Shown: positions 7,864 to 15,267 of the stretch, piece after piece | How the letters are laid out: each line of letters begins with the position of its first letter | How positions within the stretch are numbered: position 1 is the first letter of the stretch | Assembly (NCBI RefSeq): GCF_002482975.1 | Contig: NZ_DLHA01000032.1 | Span: 62,001 to 126,000 of the forward strand | Source of the DNA: Flavobacterium sp. UBA7680 | GTDB lineage: Bacteria; Bacteroidota; Bacteroidia; Flavobacteriales; Flavobacteriaceae | Direction of reading: 5' to 3' | Length of the DNA: 64,000 nt | Translations under genes and position numbers: made by a program | Notes under the pieces: generated by a model | Database searches by the model: none | Told to the model about the DNA's origin: nothing | What the model saw: only the letters and a program-made list of their open reading frames with translations

Positions 7864-8403
7864 ATGAAAAAAATCATACTCCTTACAATGTTATGTGCTT
7901 GTGCTATTGGCGTTTCACAAGAAAAAATGATTAGTAAATCAGGAAAAATTACTTTTGAAGCTTCAGTTCCTTCTTTTGAAGAAGTTAAGGCAGTAAATAA
8001 GAATGTTACTTTTGTTTTGAATCCAGCAACAGGAGACATCGCAAGTTTAGCTCTTATGAAAGGTTTTCAATTTAAAGTCGCTTTAATGGAAGAGCACTTT
8101 AATGAAAATTATATTGAAAGTGACCAATATCCAAAAGCAGTATTTAAAGGAAAAATAGATGGATTTGATTTTAATAACCTAACTACAGATTTTAAAGTTT
8201 TTACCATAAAAGGAAAACTGGAACTTCACGGAAAATCTAAGGATATAAAAATCACAGCAAGAATACGTAAGTCAGCAACGGGAATTAATATTTTATCTAA
8301 TTTTACTGTAGATGCAAATGATTTTAATATTGAGATACCAAGTCTGGTAAAAGACAAAGTTTCAAATAAAATAAACGTTCAAATTGATACAGTTGTAAAT
8401 TGA
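7864..8403 (+). CDS. YceI-family exported lipocalin-like protein 2
   Basis: A 179-residue protein with signal peptide ending near GVSQ and the same YceI barrel as its neighbour 46 bp upstream, the two differing mainly in surface positions. Shared blocks include EASVPSF, FVLNPATGDIASLALMKGF and LHGKSKDIK. It is the last gene of the plus-strand half of the heme/redox cluster. Ligand unknown; an isoprenoid quinone or similar lipid is the family expectation. A short hairpin at 8418-8438 follows the stop. Confidence 0.88.
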   Translation: MKKIILLTMLCACAIGVSQEKMISKSGKITFEASVPSFEEVKAVNKNVTFVLNPATGDIASLALMKGFQFKVALMEEHFNENYIESDQYPKAVFKGKIDGFDFNNLTTDFKVFTIKGKLELHGKSKDIKITARIRKSATGINILSNFTVDANDFNIEIPSLVKDKVSNKINVQIDTVVN

Positions 8404-8417
8404 CAGAGCAAAAATGG

Positions 8418-8438
8418 AAATTGGGCTGCCGCCAATTT
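8418..8438 (+). terminator. Weak hairpin after the yceI pair
   Basis: Seven-base arms AAATTGG/CCAATTT with a GC-rich 7-base loop, 15 bp after the yceI stop codon. The T run is short, so termination may be incomplete. Confidence 0.4.
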
Positions 8439-8631
8439 TACCACAAAATTTAAAGCTACTAATATAATTTTATCGTTGATAAATTTTGGAGTTCATACCT
8501 AAAAAGGGACACAGAAAAATTGACTTTATAAGCTTCTAACTTTATATAAATTAAGTTTTGACCAAACTCTCTAAACTTAGAAGTTAATTGGTTAAATCAA
8601 AATTAGTACTTTATTTGTACCTCGGCATCTG

Positions 8632-8752
8632 CCAATACCAGTAAACACTGGAGTGCAAATTTCTGTATTGGAAAGTAGAGAAACACAACCATAAGATAAA
8701 AAAAATAAAAGGAGTTCAACTATTGTTTCAATATTTGAACTCCTTTTATTTT
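8632..8752 (+). ncRNA. Possible small RNA ending in a strong terminator
   Basis: The 431 bp between 8404 and 8834 hold no convincing ORF. They do contain a compact structure: CCAATAC (8632-8638) pairs with GTATTGG (8665-8671), enclosing CCAGT/ACTGG (8638-8642/8647-8651). It is followed by a long terminator hairpin with 18-base perfect arms (8702-8719 and 8735-8752, core AAAAGGAGTTCAA). A terminator this strong lies 300 bp beyond the last gene and 80 bp before the next gene on the same strand. It could end a small RNA or the yceI 3' UTR. No known family was recognised and no clear promoter was found. Confidence 0.25.
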
Positions 8753-8834
8753 GGTTATAAATGTCCTTGGTTTGGTTACAATGGCAGATTAATGAATGAT
8801 GAATTTTGCTTCATTAATTTATTTAATTATTCTT

Positions 8835-9605
8835 ATGGAACATACAATCAAATCATCATCAATTAGCCAGCCTATTGCATTGGTTACTGGCGCTAATAAA
8901 GGACTTGGCGAACAAGTGACTAAAGAACTGGTAAGCAACGGTTATCTGGTTCTTTTGGGGTCAAGAAATTTCGACAATGGAAAAAAAGCTGCCGAAAATA
9001 TTGGCGAAGGCGCATATCCCATTCAATTGGATGTAACTGATGCTAAAAGCATTAATGCCGCAGCCGAGCGCATCACTAACGAATTTGGACGTTTAGATCT
9101 TCTTGTCAATAATGCGGCGATTGCGCAATCAGGCCGTTATTCTTCGGTACCGGAGATTTTAGAAGCGAGCAAAGCAAGTACAGCATCATTAGACGAAATA
9201 CGAATTCTTTTTGAAACCAATGTTTTCGGTGTATTGGCTGTTACACAGGCTATGCTTCCGCTTATTCGACTTTCTGCATCCGGTCGTATTGTTAACATTT
9301 CTAGCGCGTTGGGATCATTAACATTAAATTCGGATCCTAACTTTCCATACCGACCTTATTTTGGAGCAACCTATCCGGCTACAAAAACTGCTCTCAACGC
9401 CCTAACGCTGGCAATGGCAATTGAACTCGAAGAAGAAGGAATAAAAGTTCGCGCAGCCAGTCCTGGTTTTACAGCAACTGCGATTAACGATTTCATGGGT
9501 ACTGACACGGTAGAAGTTGGCGCAAGAGCACTTGTTTTGGCAGCTCTTGATGTAGACAGTCCAACTGGCAGTTTTACTGGTCCCGATGGTCCGCTTCCGT
9601 GGTAA
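8835..9605 (+). CDS. Short-chain dehydrogenase/reductase
   Basis: A 256-residue NAD(P)-dependent SDR oxidoreductase. The Rossmann motif TGANKGLG is at residues 18-25, LVNNAAI is the family NNAG motif, NISSALGSL contains the catalytic Ser, and YPATKTA holds the catalytic Tyr-x-x-x-Lys. The C-terminus RAASPGFTATAIN is the family PG motif. Substrate unknown. I start at ATG 8835 (MEHTIKSSS), since the 13 residues from an upstream ATG (8796) are hydrophobic and unlike the family. An AraC-type regulator follows on the same strand after a terminator hairpin, a pairing that recurs at 50624-52321. Confidence 0.88.
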   Translation: MEHTIKSSSISQPIALVTGANKGLGEQVTKELVSNGYLVLLGSRNFDNGKKAAENIGEGAYPIQLDVTDAKSINAAAERITNEFGRLDLLVNNAAIAQSGRYSSVPEILEASKASTASLDEIRILFETNVFGVLAVTQAMLPLIRLSASGRIVNISSALGSLTLNSDPNFPYRPYFGATYPATKTALNALTLAMAIELEEEGIKVRAASPGFTATAINDFMGTDTVEVGARALVLAALDVDSPTGSFTGPDGPLPW

Positions 9606-9630
9606 TCTTTTAAAAAATTCTAATTTACTT

Positions 9631-9662
9631 TATAACCGATGGTTTAAACGCCATCGGTTATA
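9631..9662 (+). terminator. Terminator between SDR gene and its regulator
   Basis: Twelve-base perfect arms (9631-9642, 9651-9662; core ACCGATGG/CCATCGGT), 8-base loop, then an A+T-rich tail. It lies between the SDR stop (9605) and the AraC start (9680), so the regulator needs readthrough or its own promoter. Confidence 0.7.
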
Positions 9663-9679
9663 TTTATTATCTTTAACAT

Positions 9680-10591
9680 ATGAAGAAAGAAACTCCTAAG
9701 ATCATTAAGCTGGAATCCGTTACGGACATACATCGCATTGCAGGTCTTTCAGGTCCTGTTCATCCAATGATCACTATTATAGACGCGATAGATTTACTAG
9801 ACATGTGTAAATCAAATTTAAAATACGTTTTAAGTTTCTACAAAATCATTTTAGTTACAAAGATGAATGGAAAATTTAAGTACGGTCAGGGACATTATGA
9901 TTTTAATGAAGGAAGCCTGATTTTTGCGTCTCCCAATCAGGTTGTAGGCAAAGTTGAAGCAGATACTAATAGTGAAGGCATTTCGATATTTATTCATCCC
10001 GATTTCCTGCAAGGTTTCCCGTTAGCCGGAAAAATCAAGCAATACGGTTTCTTTTCTTATGCTGCCAATGAAGCTCTTCATTTGTCAGAGCAGGAAAGAA
10101 CAACAATGCAATCCATATTCAGTATTATTCGTGATGAACTGAATAGCCGAATTGATGATTTCAGCCGTGAAGTAATCATTGCTCAAATCGAATTACTTTT
10201 GAGTTATGCTAAGCGATTTCATAAACGTCAATTCCTGACACGACAGGTAGTTAATAATGATCTCCTTCAGCAATTTGAAGATTTATTGAATAAATATTTT
10301 GAAGAAAAAGCAGTCAATAACGGAATGCCAACTGTTCAATATCTGGCTGAAACATTAAATTATACGCCTAACTATTTAAGTGATATGCTTCGTTCGCTAA
10401 CTGGCCTAAACGCTCAGCAGCATATTCATCAAAAACTGATCGAAAAATCAAAGGATTTACTTTCAACAACTAGTCTAACGATTAACGAAGTAGCTTATCA
10501 ATTAGGGTTTGATTATCCGCAGTCTTTCAGCAGGCTCTTTAAATTGAAAACCAAAATATCTCCTGCACAATACAGATCGACATTTAGCTAA
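9680..10591 (+). CDS. AraC-family transcriptional regulator
   Basis: A 303-residue regulator. The N-terminal half (to about 180) is a cupin-like ligand-binding domain (KMNGKFKYGQGHYDFNEGSLIFASPNQ), and the C-terminal 110 residues carry two helix-turn-helix motifs (VQYLAETLNYTPNYLSDMLR and INEVAYQLGFDYPQSFSRLF) as in AraC/XylS proteins. It is a clear paralogue of the AraC protein at 51407-52321, sharing HPDFL, EVIIAQIE-like and QHIHQKLIEK segments. It probably controls the adjacent SDR gene in response to a small molecule. Confidence 0.9.
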   Translation: MKKETPKIIKLESVTDIHRIAGLSGPVHPMITIIDAIDLLDMCKSNLKYVLSFYKIILVTKMNGKFKYGQGHYDFNEGSLIFASPNQVVGKVEADTNSEGISIFIHPDFLQGFPLAGKIKQYGFFSYAANEALHLSEQERTTMQSIFSIIRDELNSRIDDFSREVIIAQIELLLSYAKRFHKRQFLTRQVVNNDLLQQFEDLLNKYFEEKAVNNGMPTVQYLAETLNYTPNYLSDMLRSLTGLNAQQHIHQKLIEKSKDLLSTTSLTINEVAYQLGFDYPQSFSRLFKLKTKISPAQYRSTFS

Positions 10592-10733
10592 CTGAAACCT
10601 TATTTCTTTCAATTGTTTAAAAAGATGAAAATCAAATTTATATATCTGAATCCTATAAATTTCTAATATTATTGTATAAAAACTCATCTTTAAAATAAAA
10701 CTAAATTTGAAATACATTACTAAAAATACCGCT

Positions 10734-11216
10734 ATGAAAAATATTTCAATCCTCTTCCTTTCAATTCTTTTCTTTTCATGTCAACAAAAGCAAACTAAAA
10801 CCGATTCAGTTTCTAGCTCAGATTCAATTGTTGCAAAAGATTCCATTATTGTAAAAGAAAATAAAGTCGAAAACGAACAAATTGGCGATACTATTTTCAT
10901 GAATTTTAAGAATGAAAAAGATCTTTATATTGCTGAAGGTGCTTTAAATTCCATTCATTCGAGAGTATATGTGAAATTTAAAAATGAAGATTTAGGAGAA
11001 TTGAATGGAAAGATTATTCCAGCCGGAGGGAAAGGAAATATCCGTTTCAACCAAATTATTTCTCCAGATAAAAAATCAGACGGGCCTTTCGGAATCGATT
11101 TGAAAACCAACCTCGAGCAAAAAGGAAACTATATTTTAGTAATTGGGCATTCGCAAATGGCTGATAATCCTTTTTATGGTAAATTCACGGTAGAGCTTGA
11201 GAATAAAAAGAAATAA
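10734..11216 (+). CDS. Lipoprotein of unknown function
   Basis: A 160-residue lipoprotein: signal peptide with lipobox Cys (SILFFSC) and a charged, Ser/Asp/Lys-rich linker to about residue 60. A small beta-rich domain with repeated glycines follows (GKIIPAGGKGNIRFNQI, FGIDLKTNLEQKGNYILVIGHSQM). I use ATG 10734, where the signal peptide begins; the frame also contains an ATG at 10707. I do not recognise the family. It stands alone between the AraC gene and the convergent MATE gene; the 10-bp gap to the latter leaves no room for a separate terminator. Confidence 0.7.
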   Translation: MKNISILFLSILFFSCQQKQTKTDSVSSSDSIVAKDSIIVKENKVENEQIGDTIFMNFKNEKDLYIAEGALNSIHSRVYVKFKNEDLGELNGKIIPAGGKGNIRFNQIISPDKKSDGPFGIDLKTNLEQKGNYILVIGHSQMADNPFYGKFTVELENKKK

Positions 11217-11226
11217 TTAAAATTTC

Positions 11227-12615
11227 TTAAACTAAAATTCTCTTCCATCGTCCTCTCTTATATACAATTACGCTCAAAATCGTAATCAAAGTTTCGGCAG
11301 CTGGAATTGCGATAAAAACGCCTGTTGGTCCCATTTCATAATAATGCACCAAAAGATACGCAAACGGAACCTGAAAAATCCAGAATCCTAAAATATTGAT
11401 CCAGGTTGGTGTCCATGTATCTCCAGCTCCATTAAATGTATTGTTCAAAACCATTCCGAGACCGTAGAAAATAAAACCAACGCTCATAATCTGCAAAGCG
11501 TTTACGGCGATTCTGATAATGGTGGGATCATTCGTAAAAAAGGAAATTAAAAAATGCGCACTAAAAAAACAAACCAACATAATCGATCCCATAAAAATCA
11601 TATTGTATTTGGCAGTTTTATAAACGGATTTTTCTGCCCTTCCTATTTCATCAGCACCCAAATTTTGTCCAACCAAAGTCGCAACTGCATTACTTAATCC
11701 CCAAGCCGGAAGAATGAAAAACATCATAATTCGAATTGCTGTTTGATAACCTGATGACGCATAATCTCCCCCAGTTGTGGCAACAAGATTAGCCAAGAAA
11801 ATCCAGCTGCAAGAAGCAATTACATATTGCAAAACTCCGGGAGTTGCCAGTTTTATAATGCCCTGAATTAATTTATAATTCGGTAGGAAATAATTCCATT
11901 TGATTTTTAAAATTCCCTGTCCGTAAAAAAGGAAATAACATTGGTATAAAACACCAATTCCTCTTCCAATAGTCGTTGCAATAGCAGCTCCCGTAACGCC
12001 CATTGCGGGAATAAACCAAAATCCGTTTATCAAAATCGGACATAAAATAATATTCGAAATATTGGCAATCCATAAACTTTTCATGGCGATTATGGCATTT
12101 CCGGCACCTCTGAAAATTCCGTTAATCAGGAAAATCAGCATCACGAAAACACTTCCTGCCATCATAATTCTGGTATAATTGACGCCATAAACTACAGCAG
12201 ATGCAGAAGCCCCCATTAACATGAGAATTTCTTTGGCTAAAATAAATCCTCCCAAACTAATGAATATATTAATGGCAATTGCAATTATAATGGCTTGTAC
12301 ACCAGATTCTGCGGCTTTTTGGGTTTCTTTTTCACCAATGCGTCTTGCAACTATTGCGGTTGTTGCAATACTTATTCCGATGGCAATGGAGTAAATAATC
12401 GCAAAAACAGATTCGGTTAAACCCACAACCTGAATCGCATAATTGCTTTCTTTTAAATGTCCGACAAAATACAAATCAACCAAAGCAAAAACAGATTCCA
12501 TTGCCATTTCTAAAACCATTGGAATGGATAGGATTAGAATTCCTTTTCTGATACTTCCTTTGGTAAAATCAAATGATTCGGCATATTGCATTATTTTATT
12601 TAAGCGTTTGAACAT
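11227..12615 (-). CDS. MATE-family efflux transporter, probable siderophore exporter
   Basis: About 462 residues with twelve predicted membrane segments in two repeats: the first begins GILILSIPMVLEMAMESVFALVDLYFVGHL and the second near GIIKLATPGVLQYVIASCSW. This is the Na+/H+-coupled MATE fold. I start at 12615 (MFKRLNKIMQ). The in-frame ATG at 12690 would read through a repeat-like sequence, and 12591 (MQYAESF) is also possible. It is the last gene of the minus-strand siderophore run, and MATE proteins are often the exporters for hydroxamate siderophores, so that role is likely, though no substrate can be read from the sequence. Confidence 0.87.
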   Translation of the reverse strand: MFKRLNKIMQYAESFDFTKGSIRKGILILSIPMVLEMAMESVFALVDLYFVGHLKESNYAIQVVGLTESVFAIIYSIAIGISIATTAIVARRIGEKETQKAAESGVQAIIIAIAINIFISLGGFILAKEILMLMGASASAVVYGVNYTRIMMAGSVFVMLIFLINGIFRGAGNAIIAMKSLWIANISNIILCPILINGFWFIPAMGVTGAAIATTIGRGIGVLYQCYFLFYGQGILKIKWNYFLPNYKLIQGIIKLATPGVLQYVIASCSWIFLANLVATTGGDYASSGYQTAIRIMMFFILPAWGLSNAVATLVGQNLGADEIGRAEKSVYKTAKYNMIFMGSIMLVCFFSAHFLISFFTNDPTIIRIAVNALQIMSVGFIFYGLGMVLNNTFNGAGDTWTPTWINILGFWIFQVPFAYLLVHYYEMGPTGVFIAIPAAETLITILSVIVYKRGRWKRILV

Positions 12616-12627
12616 AGTTTTTTTTAT

Positions 12628-12830
12628 TGCCACTAAGGCGCTAGGGCGCAAAGTTTTATTTTTAATATTTGTGATGTTATAATCTCGCAAAGTCGCAGAG
12701 TCGCAAAGTTTTTTATCGCAATCTTGTCATTTCGACGAAGGAGAAATCTTCGCGAGAAGCTCTACAAAGATTGGATTCTCTCTGCGGAGTTACTTGCGGA
12801 GATTTCTCCTTCGTCGAAATGACAAAAAAA
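12628..12830. repeat. Long inverted repeat with flanking CGCAAAG repeats
   Basis: 26-bp perfect arms at 12724-12749 and 12800-12825 (core TCGACGAAGGAGAAATCT and its complement) around a 50-bp loop. The flank 12628-12720 has several copies of the heptamer CGCAAAG in a TCGCAAAGTCGCAGAGTCGC context. The element lies between the NIS synthetase gene and the MATE gene and fills most of the gap. It contains no ORF. It resembles a MITE-like or REP-like intergenic element; transcribed, it would form a strong hairpin that could lower expression of the exporter relative to the biosynthetic genes. Confidence 0.75.
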
Positions 12831-12855
12831 ACGTAGGCTTTGCAATTAATGGCTT

Positions 12856-14649
12856 TTAGATAGCGATCGTTTGTTGACTAAATGCAGCAACAGGATTCTT
12901 TAATTTTCCAACAAATTGAAGACTGTCAATAGGATCTGCTAAATCAAGCATTTGTTTGTTATTTCGCAATTGTAAACGGTTCAGGCAGCACGAATCAAAT
13001 TCAGGGACAAACAAATTGTATTTTTTAAATCGTTCGTGTAAATGTGGCTGAGCAGACTGATAATCCTGAATACAATCGGCAACTGCAGACCAGAAATCTT
13101 CTTCGGAAAGTGTTTTGGTTTCGGATAAAATGGCGGAAAGAAAACGGAAATAAAACTGAAAAACATCATTAAAAATGCATAGAATTTTCAACGGTTCTTT
13201 CATGTCAATATGAATGCGTTTTACTTTTTCCGGCAGCGGAATTTCTCCATTAAAAATCATCACTTCTTCGGTGATATCTTTCATAATTGCTTTTACTGGA
13301 ATATGATTTTCTAACACTAAAATCAGGTTTTCGCCATGCGGCATAAAAACCATTTCATGCTCATAAAAACAATGCAATAAAGGCGAAAGATAAGCGTCTA
13401 AATAATGACTAATCCACGATTTTGCGTTGATTCCGGATTTTTTAATTAATTCAGAAACAAAAGCATTTCCGGATTGATCAACATGCAATAAAGCCGCCAT
13501 TGTCATGATATGTTGTCCTTTCGATAATTTGGGAATCGGGCTTTCGCGCCATAATGTGGCTAACATTTTATTATGCGGAATACTTCTTCCTAAAGGTTCG
13601 TACAAGAAATTGCGATAACCAATTGTGGCTACTTCTCCTAAAAGCGTAAAACCTTTTTGCTGTAAATACGAATCGTTTTCAACTAAGTCTGCAACCCACT
13701 GGGTAATCGCCGGCGTGCTTTCCATATAATATGGAGAAAGTCCGCGCATGAATCCCATATTAATTACAGAAAGTGCTGTTTTGGCATAAAATTTTTCTGG
13801 CGATGAAGTATTAAAAAAAGTACGAATTGATTGCTGTGCAGAATATTCGTCGTCGCCATAACCCAGACAAACCAAGTGGTTTTCGGGAATATCTGGCGCA
13901 AAAATCAAAGCCAGTTTGTTAAACCATTGCCACGGATGCACAGGAAAGAAATAATAATCGTCTATATTCAAATCTTGCGATTTTAATACATTTTCGAACA
14001 ATCCAATGTTTTCCGTAGACAATTCTTGTTGCAATACTTTTTGATAATCTAATGTATCAATTGCGGTAAAAGTGGCTTTGCTCCTATGTCCGGCAATCCA
14101 TAATAATTTTACGGGTGCGTTGGCTTCCGGAGAAAAAGTCGCAAAATCATCAATATTAAAACCATTTTTACCGCTGTTGGCGACAAAACACGGATGCCCT
14201 TCGGTCATGGCATGTTCGATTTTTTGATAATCTAATTCCAGTAAATCTTTCGAAGTATATTTCTCGTTCGCGATTTTATAGGCCGTGCTGTATAACGTAC
14301 TTGTGATTTCTTCTAAATATGTTGGCAATAAACTTTCGCTGATTCCTAAAATATCTTTAAATTCAATAATAAATTCTAATAAACGTAAAGGTGAATTTTT
14401 TCCTTCGATTGTCTTTTGTATAGAATCTACTGCAATTGACCAGTGATTTAGGGCTAAAATAGTGGCTTCAAAAGTATATTCAACTCTTTTATCAGGCGAA
14501 GAAATGCTATAAGAGTTTGAAGCTTTTTTTATTGGAACAATCAATAATTCGTGTGCAAATTCGCTTACCGTTTTCTTTAATAAAATGGAATTCGCTTTGT
14601 CCCAATTCTCCTTCGTTAAATGCTGTATATTTTGGGTTGTTATTTTCAT
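12856..14649 (-). CDS. NIS siderophore synthetase, IucA/IucC family (stand-alone)
   Basis: A 597-residue ATP-dependent synthetase that joins carboxylates to hydroxylamine/amine groups in NRPS-independent siderophore assembly. Family motifs visible: EGHPCF, PVHPWQWFNKL, KTALSVINMGFMRGL, the GEVATIGYRN segment, and HGENLILVLENHIPV with the C-terminal FhuF-like domain. I start at ATG 14649 (MKITTQNIQH), since the 35 residues before it in the frame overlap the upstream gene. It is a paralogue of the C-terminal part of the fusion at 15268-17655. The stand-alone acyltransferase gene ends 10 bp upstream, so this pair copies the fused pair in split form. Confidence 0.92.
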   Translation of the reverse strand: MKITTQNIQHLTKENWDKANSILLKKTVSEFAHELLIVPIKKASNSYSISSPDKRVEYTFEATILALNHWSIAVDSIQKTIEGKNSPLRLLEFIIEFKDILGISESLLPTYLEEITSTLYSTAYKIANEKYTSKDLLELDYQKIEHAMTEGHPCFVANSGKNGFNIDDFATFSPEANAPVKLLWIAGHRSKATFTAIDTLDYQKVLQQELSTENIGLFENVLKSQDLNIDDYYFFPVHPWQWFNKLALIFAPDIPENHLVCLGYGDDEYSAQQSIRTFFNTSSPEKFYAKTALSVINMGFMRGLSPYYMESTPAITQWVADLVENDSYLQQKGFTLLGEVATIGYRNFLYEPLGRSIPHNKMLATLWRESPIPKLSKGQHIMTMAALLHVDQSGNAFVSELIKKSGINAKSWISHYLDAYLSPLLHCFYEHEMVFMPHGENLILVLENHIPVKAIMKDITEEVMIFNGEIPLPEKVKRIHIDMKEPLKILCIFNDVFQFYFRFLSAILSETKTLSEEDFWSAVADCIQDYQSAQPHLHERFKKYNLFVPEFDSCCLNRLQLRNNKQMLDLADPIDSLQFVGKLKNPVAAFSQQTIAI

Positions 14650-14659
14650 TTGTTTCAAA

Positions 14660-15256
14660 TTAAACCTGTTGTAATGCCTTGTAATAATCCTCACGCGTGC
14701 AAAATTCCAAATGTGCTTGTTTGTGCGGCAAATCGAGAACACGCTGAAAAACAAATCCGGCTCTTTTATTCAGTAAATGAATTTTATGATTTCTCGCATC
14801 GGGTTCAACCACAATACGCTTACTTTTGGCATCACTAAAGATAAAATCAAGAATTACGGTAAAAATATTCCACGTAAAATTCGGAATTGGTTTTTCTGAG
14901 GGTGCAACTAAAATATGCATGCCTTTGTCTCCTTTTTCGGCTTCGTAATATTTGCCTACAATATCATCTTTGGGATCGTAGCATTCCAGTAAAAAGGCAA
15001 CATTGTTATTGAATTTCCCTATATAAACCTGCGCTTTTTCCTGAATATTATAGTAGGTATTTTTTACTTCTTCTACAGAAAATCCATTCATTTCCCAATA
15101 AACGGCGTAATCACGGTTTACCCAATTGTGAATCAACGGAATATCTAATTCCATATCAAGCGGGCGCAGCTCAAAAACCCCTAAACCGGGAATTGTTTTT
15201 ACAAAAACAACATCGCTCGCGACATCATTTTCAGGATGAGTTATTATACTATTCAT
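14660..15256 (-). CDS. Siderophore GNAT acyltransferase (stand-alone)
   Basis: A 198-residue GNAT enzyme of the IucB/AcsB type that acylates N-hydroxylated diamines. Visible: IHNWVNRDYAVYWEMNG, GMHILVAPSEKPIPNFTWNIF (acyl-CoA-binding strand region) and RIVVEPDARNHKI. It aligns along its whole length with the N-terminal domain of the downstream-paralogous fusion protein (15268-17655), including VNRDYA-YW, VAPS-KP--FTW and VEPD-RN. The acyl donor (acetyl-, succinyl- or other CoA) cannot be read from the sequence. It sits 11 bp after the fusion gene and 10 bp before the stand-alone NIS gene. Confidence 0.88.
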   Translation of the reverse strand: MNSIITHPENDVASDVVFVKTIPGLGVFELRPLDMELDIPLIHNWVNRDYAVYWEMNGFSVEEVKNTYYNIQEKAQVYIGKFNNNVAFLLECYDPKDDIVGKYYEAEKGDKGMHILVAPSEKPIPNFTWNIFTVILDFIFSDAKSKRIVVEPDARNHKIHLLNKRAGFVFQRVLDLPHKQAHLEFCTREDYYKALQQV

Positions 15257-15267
15257 CTTTAAAGGAA

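Noticed and set aside
12724..12825. Insertion sequence
   Set aside because: Long inverted repeats are present, but no transposase ORF fits between the arms.
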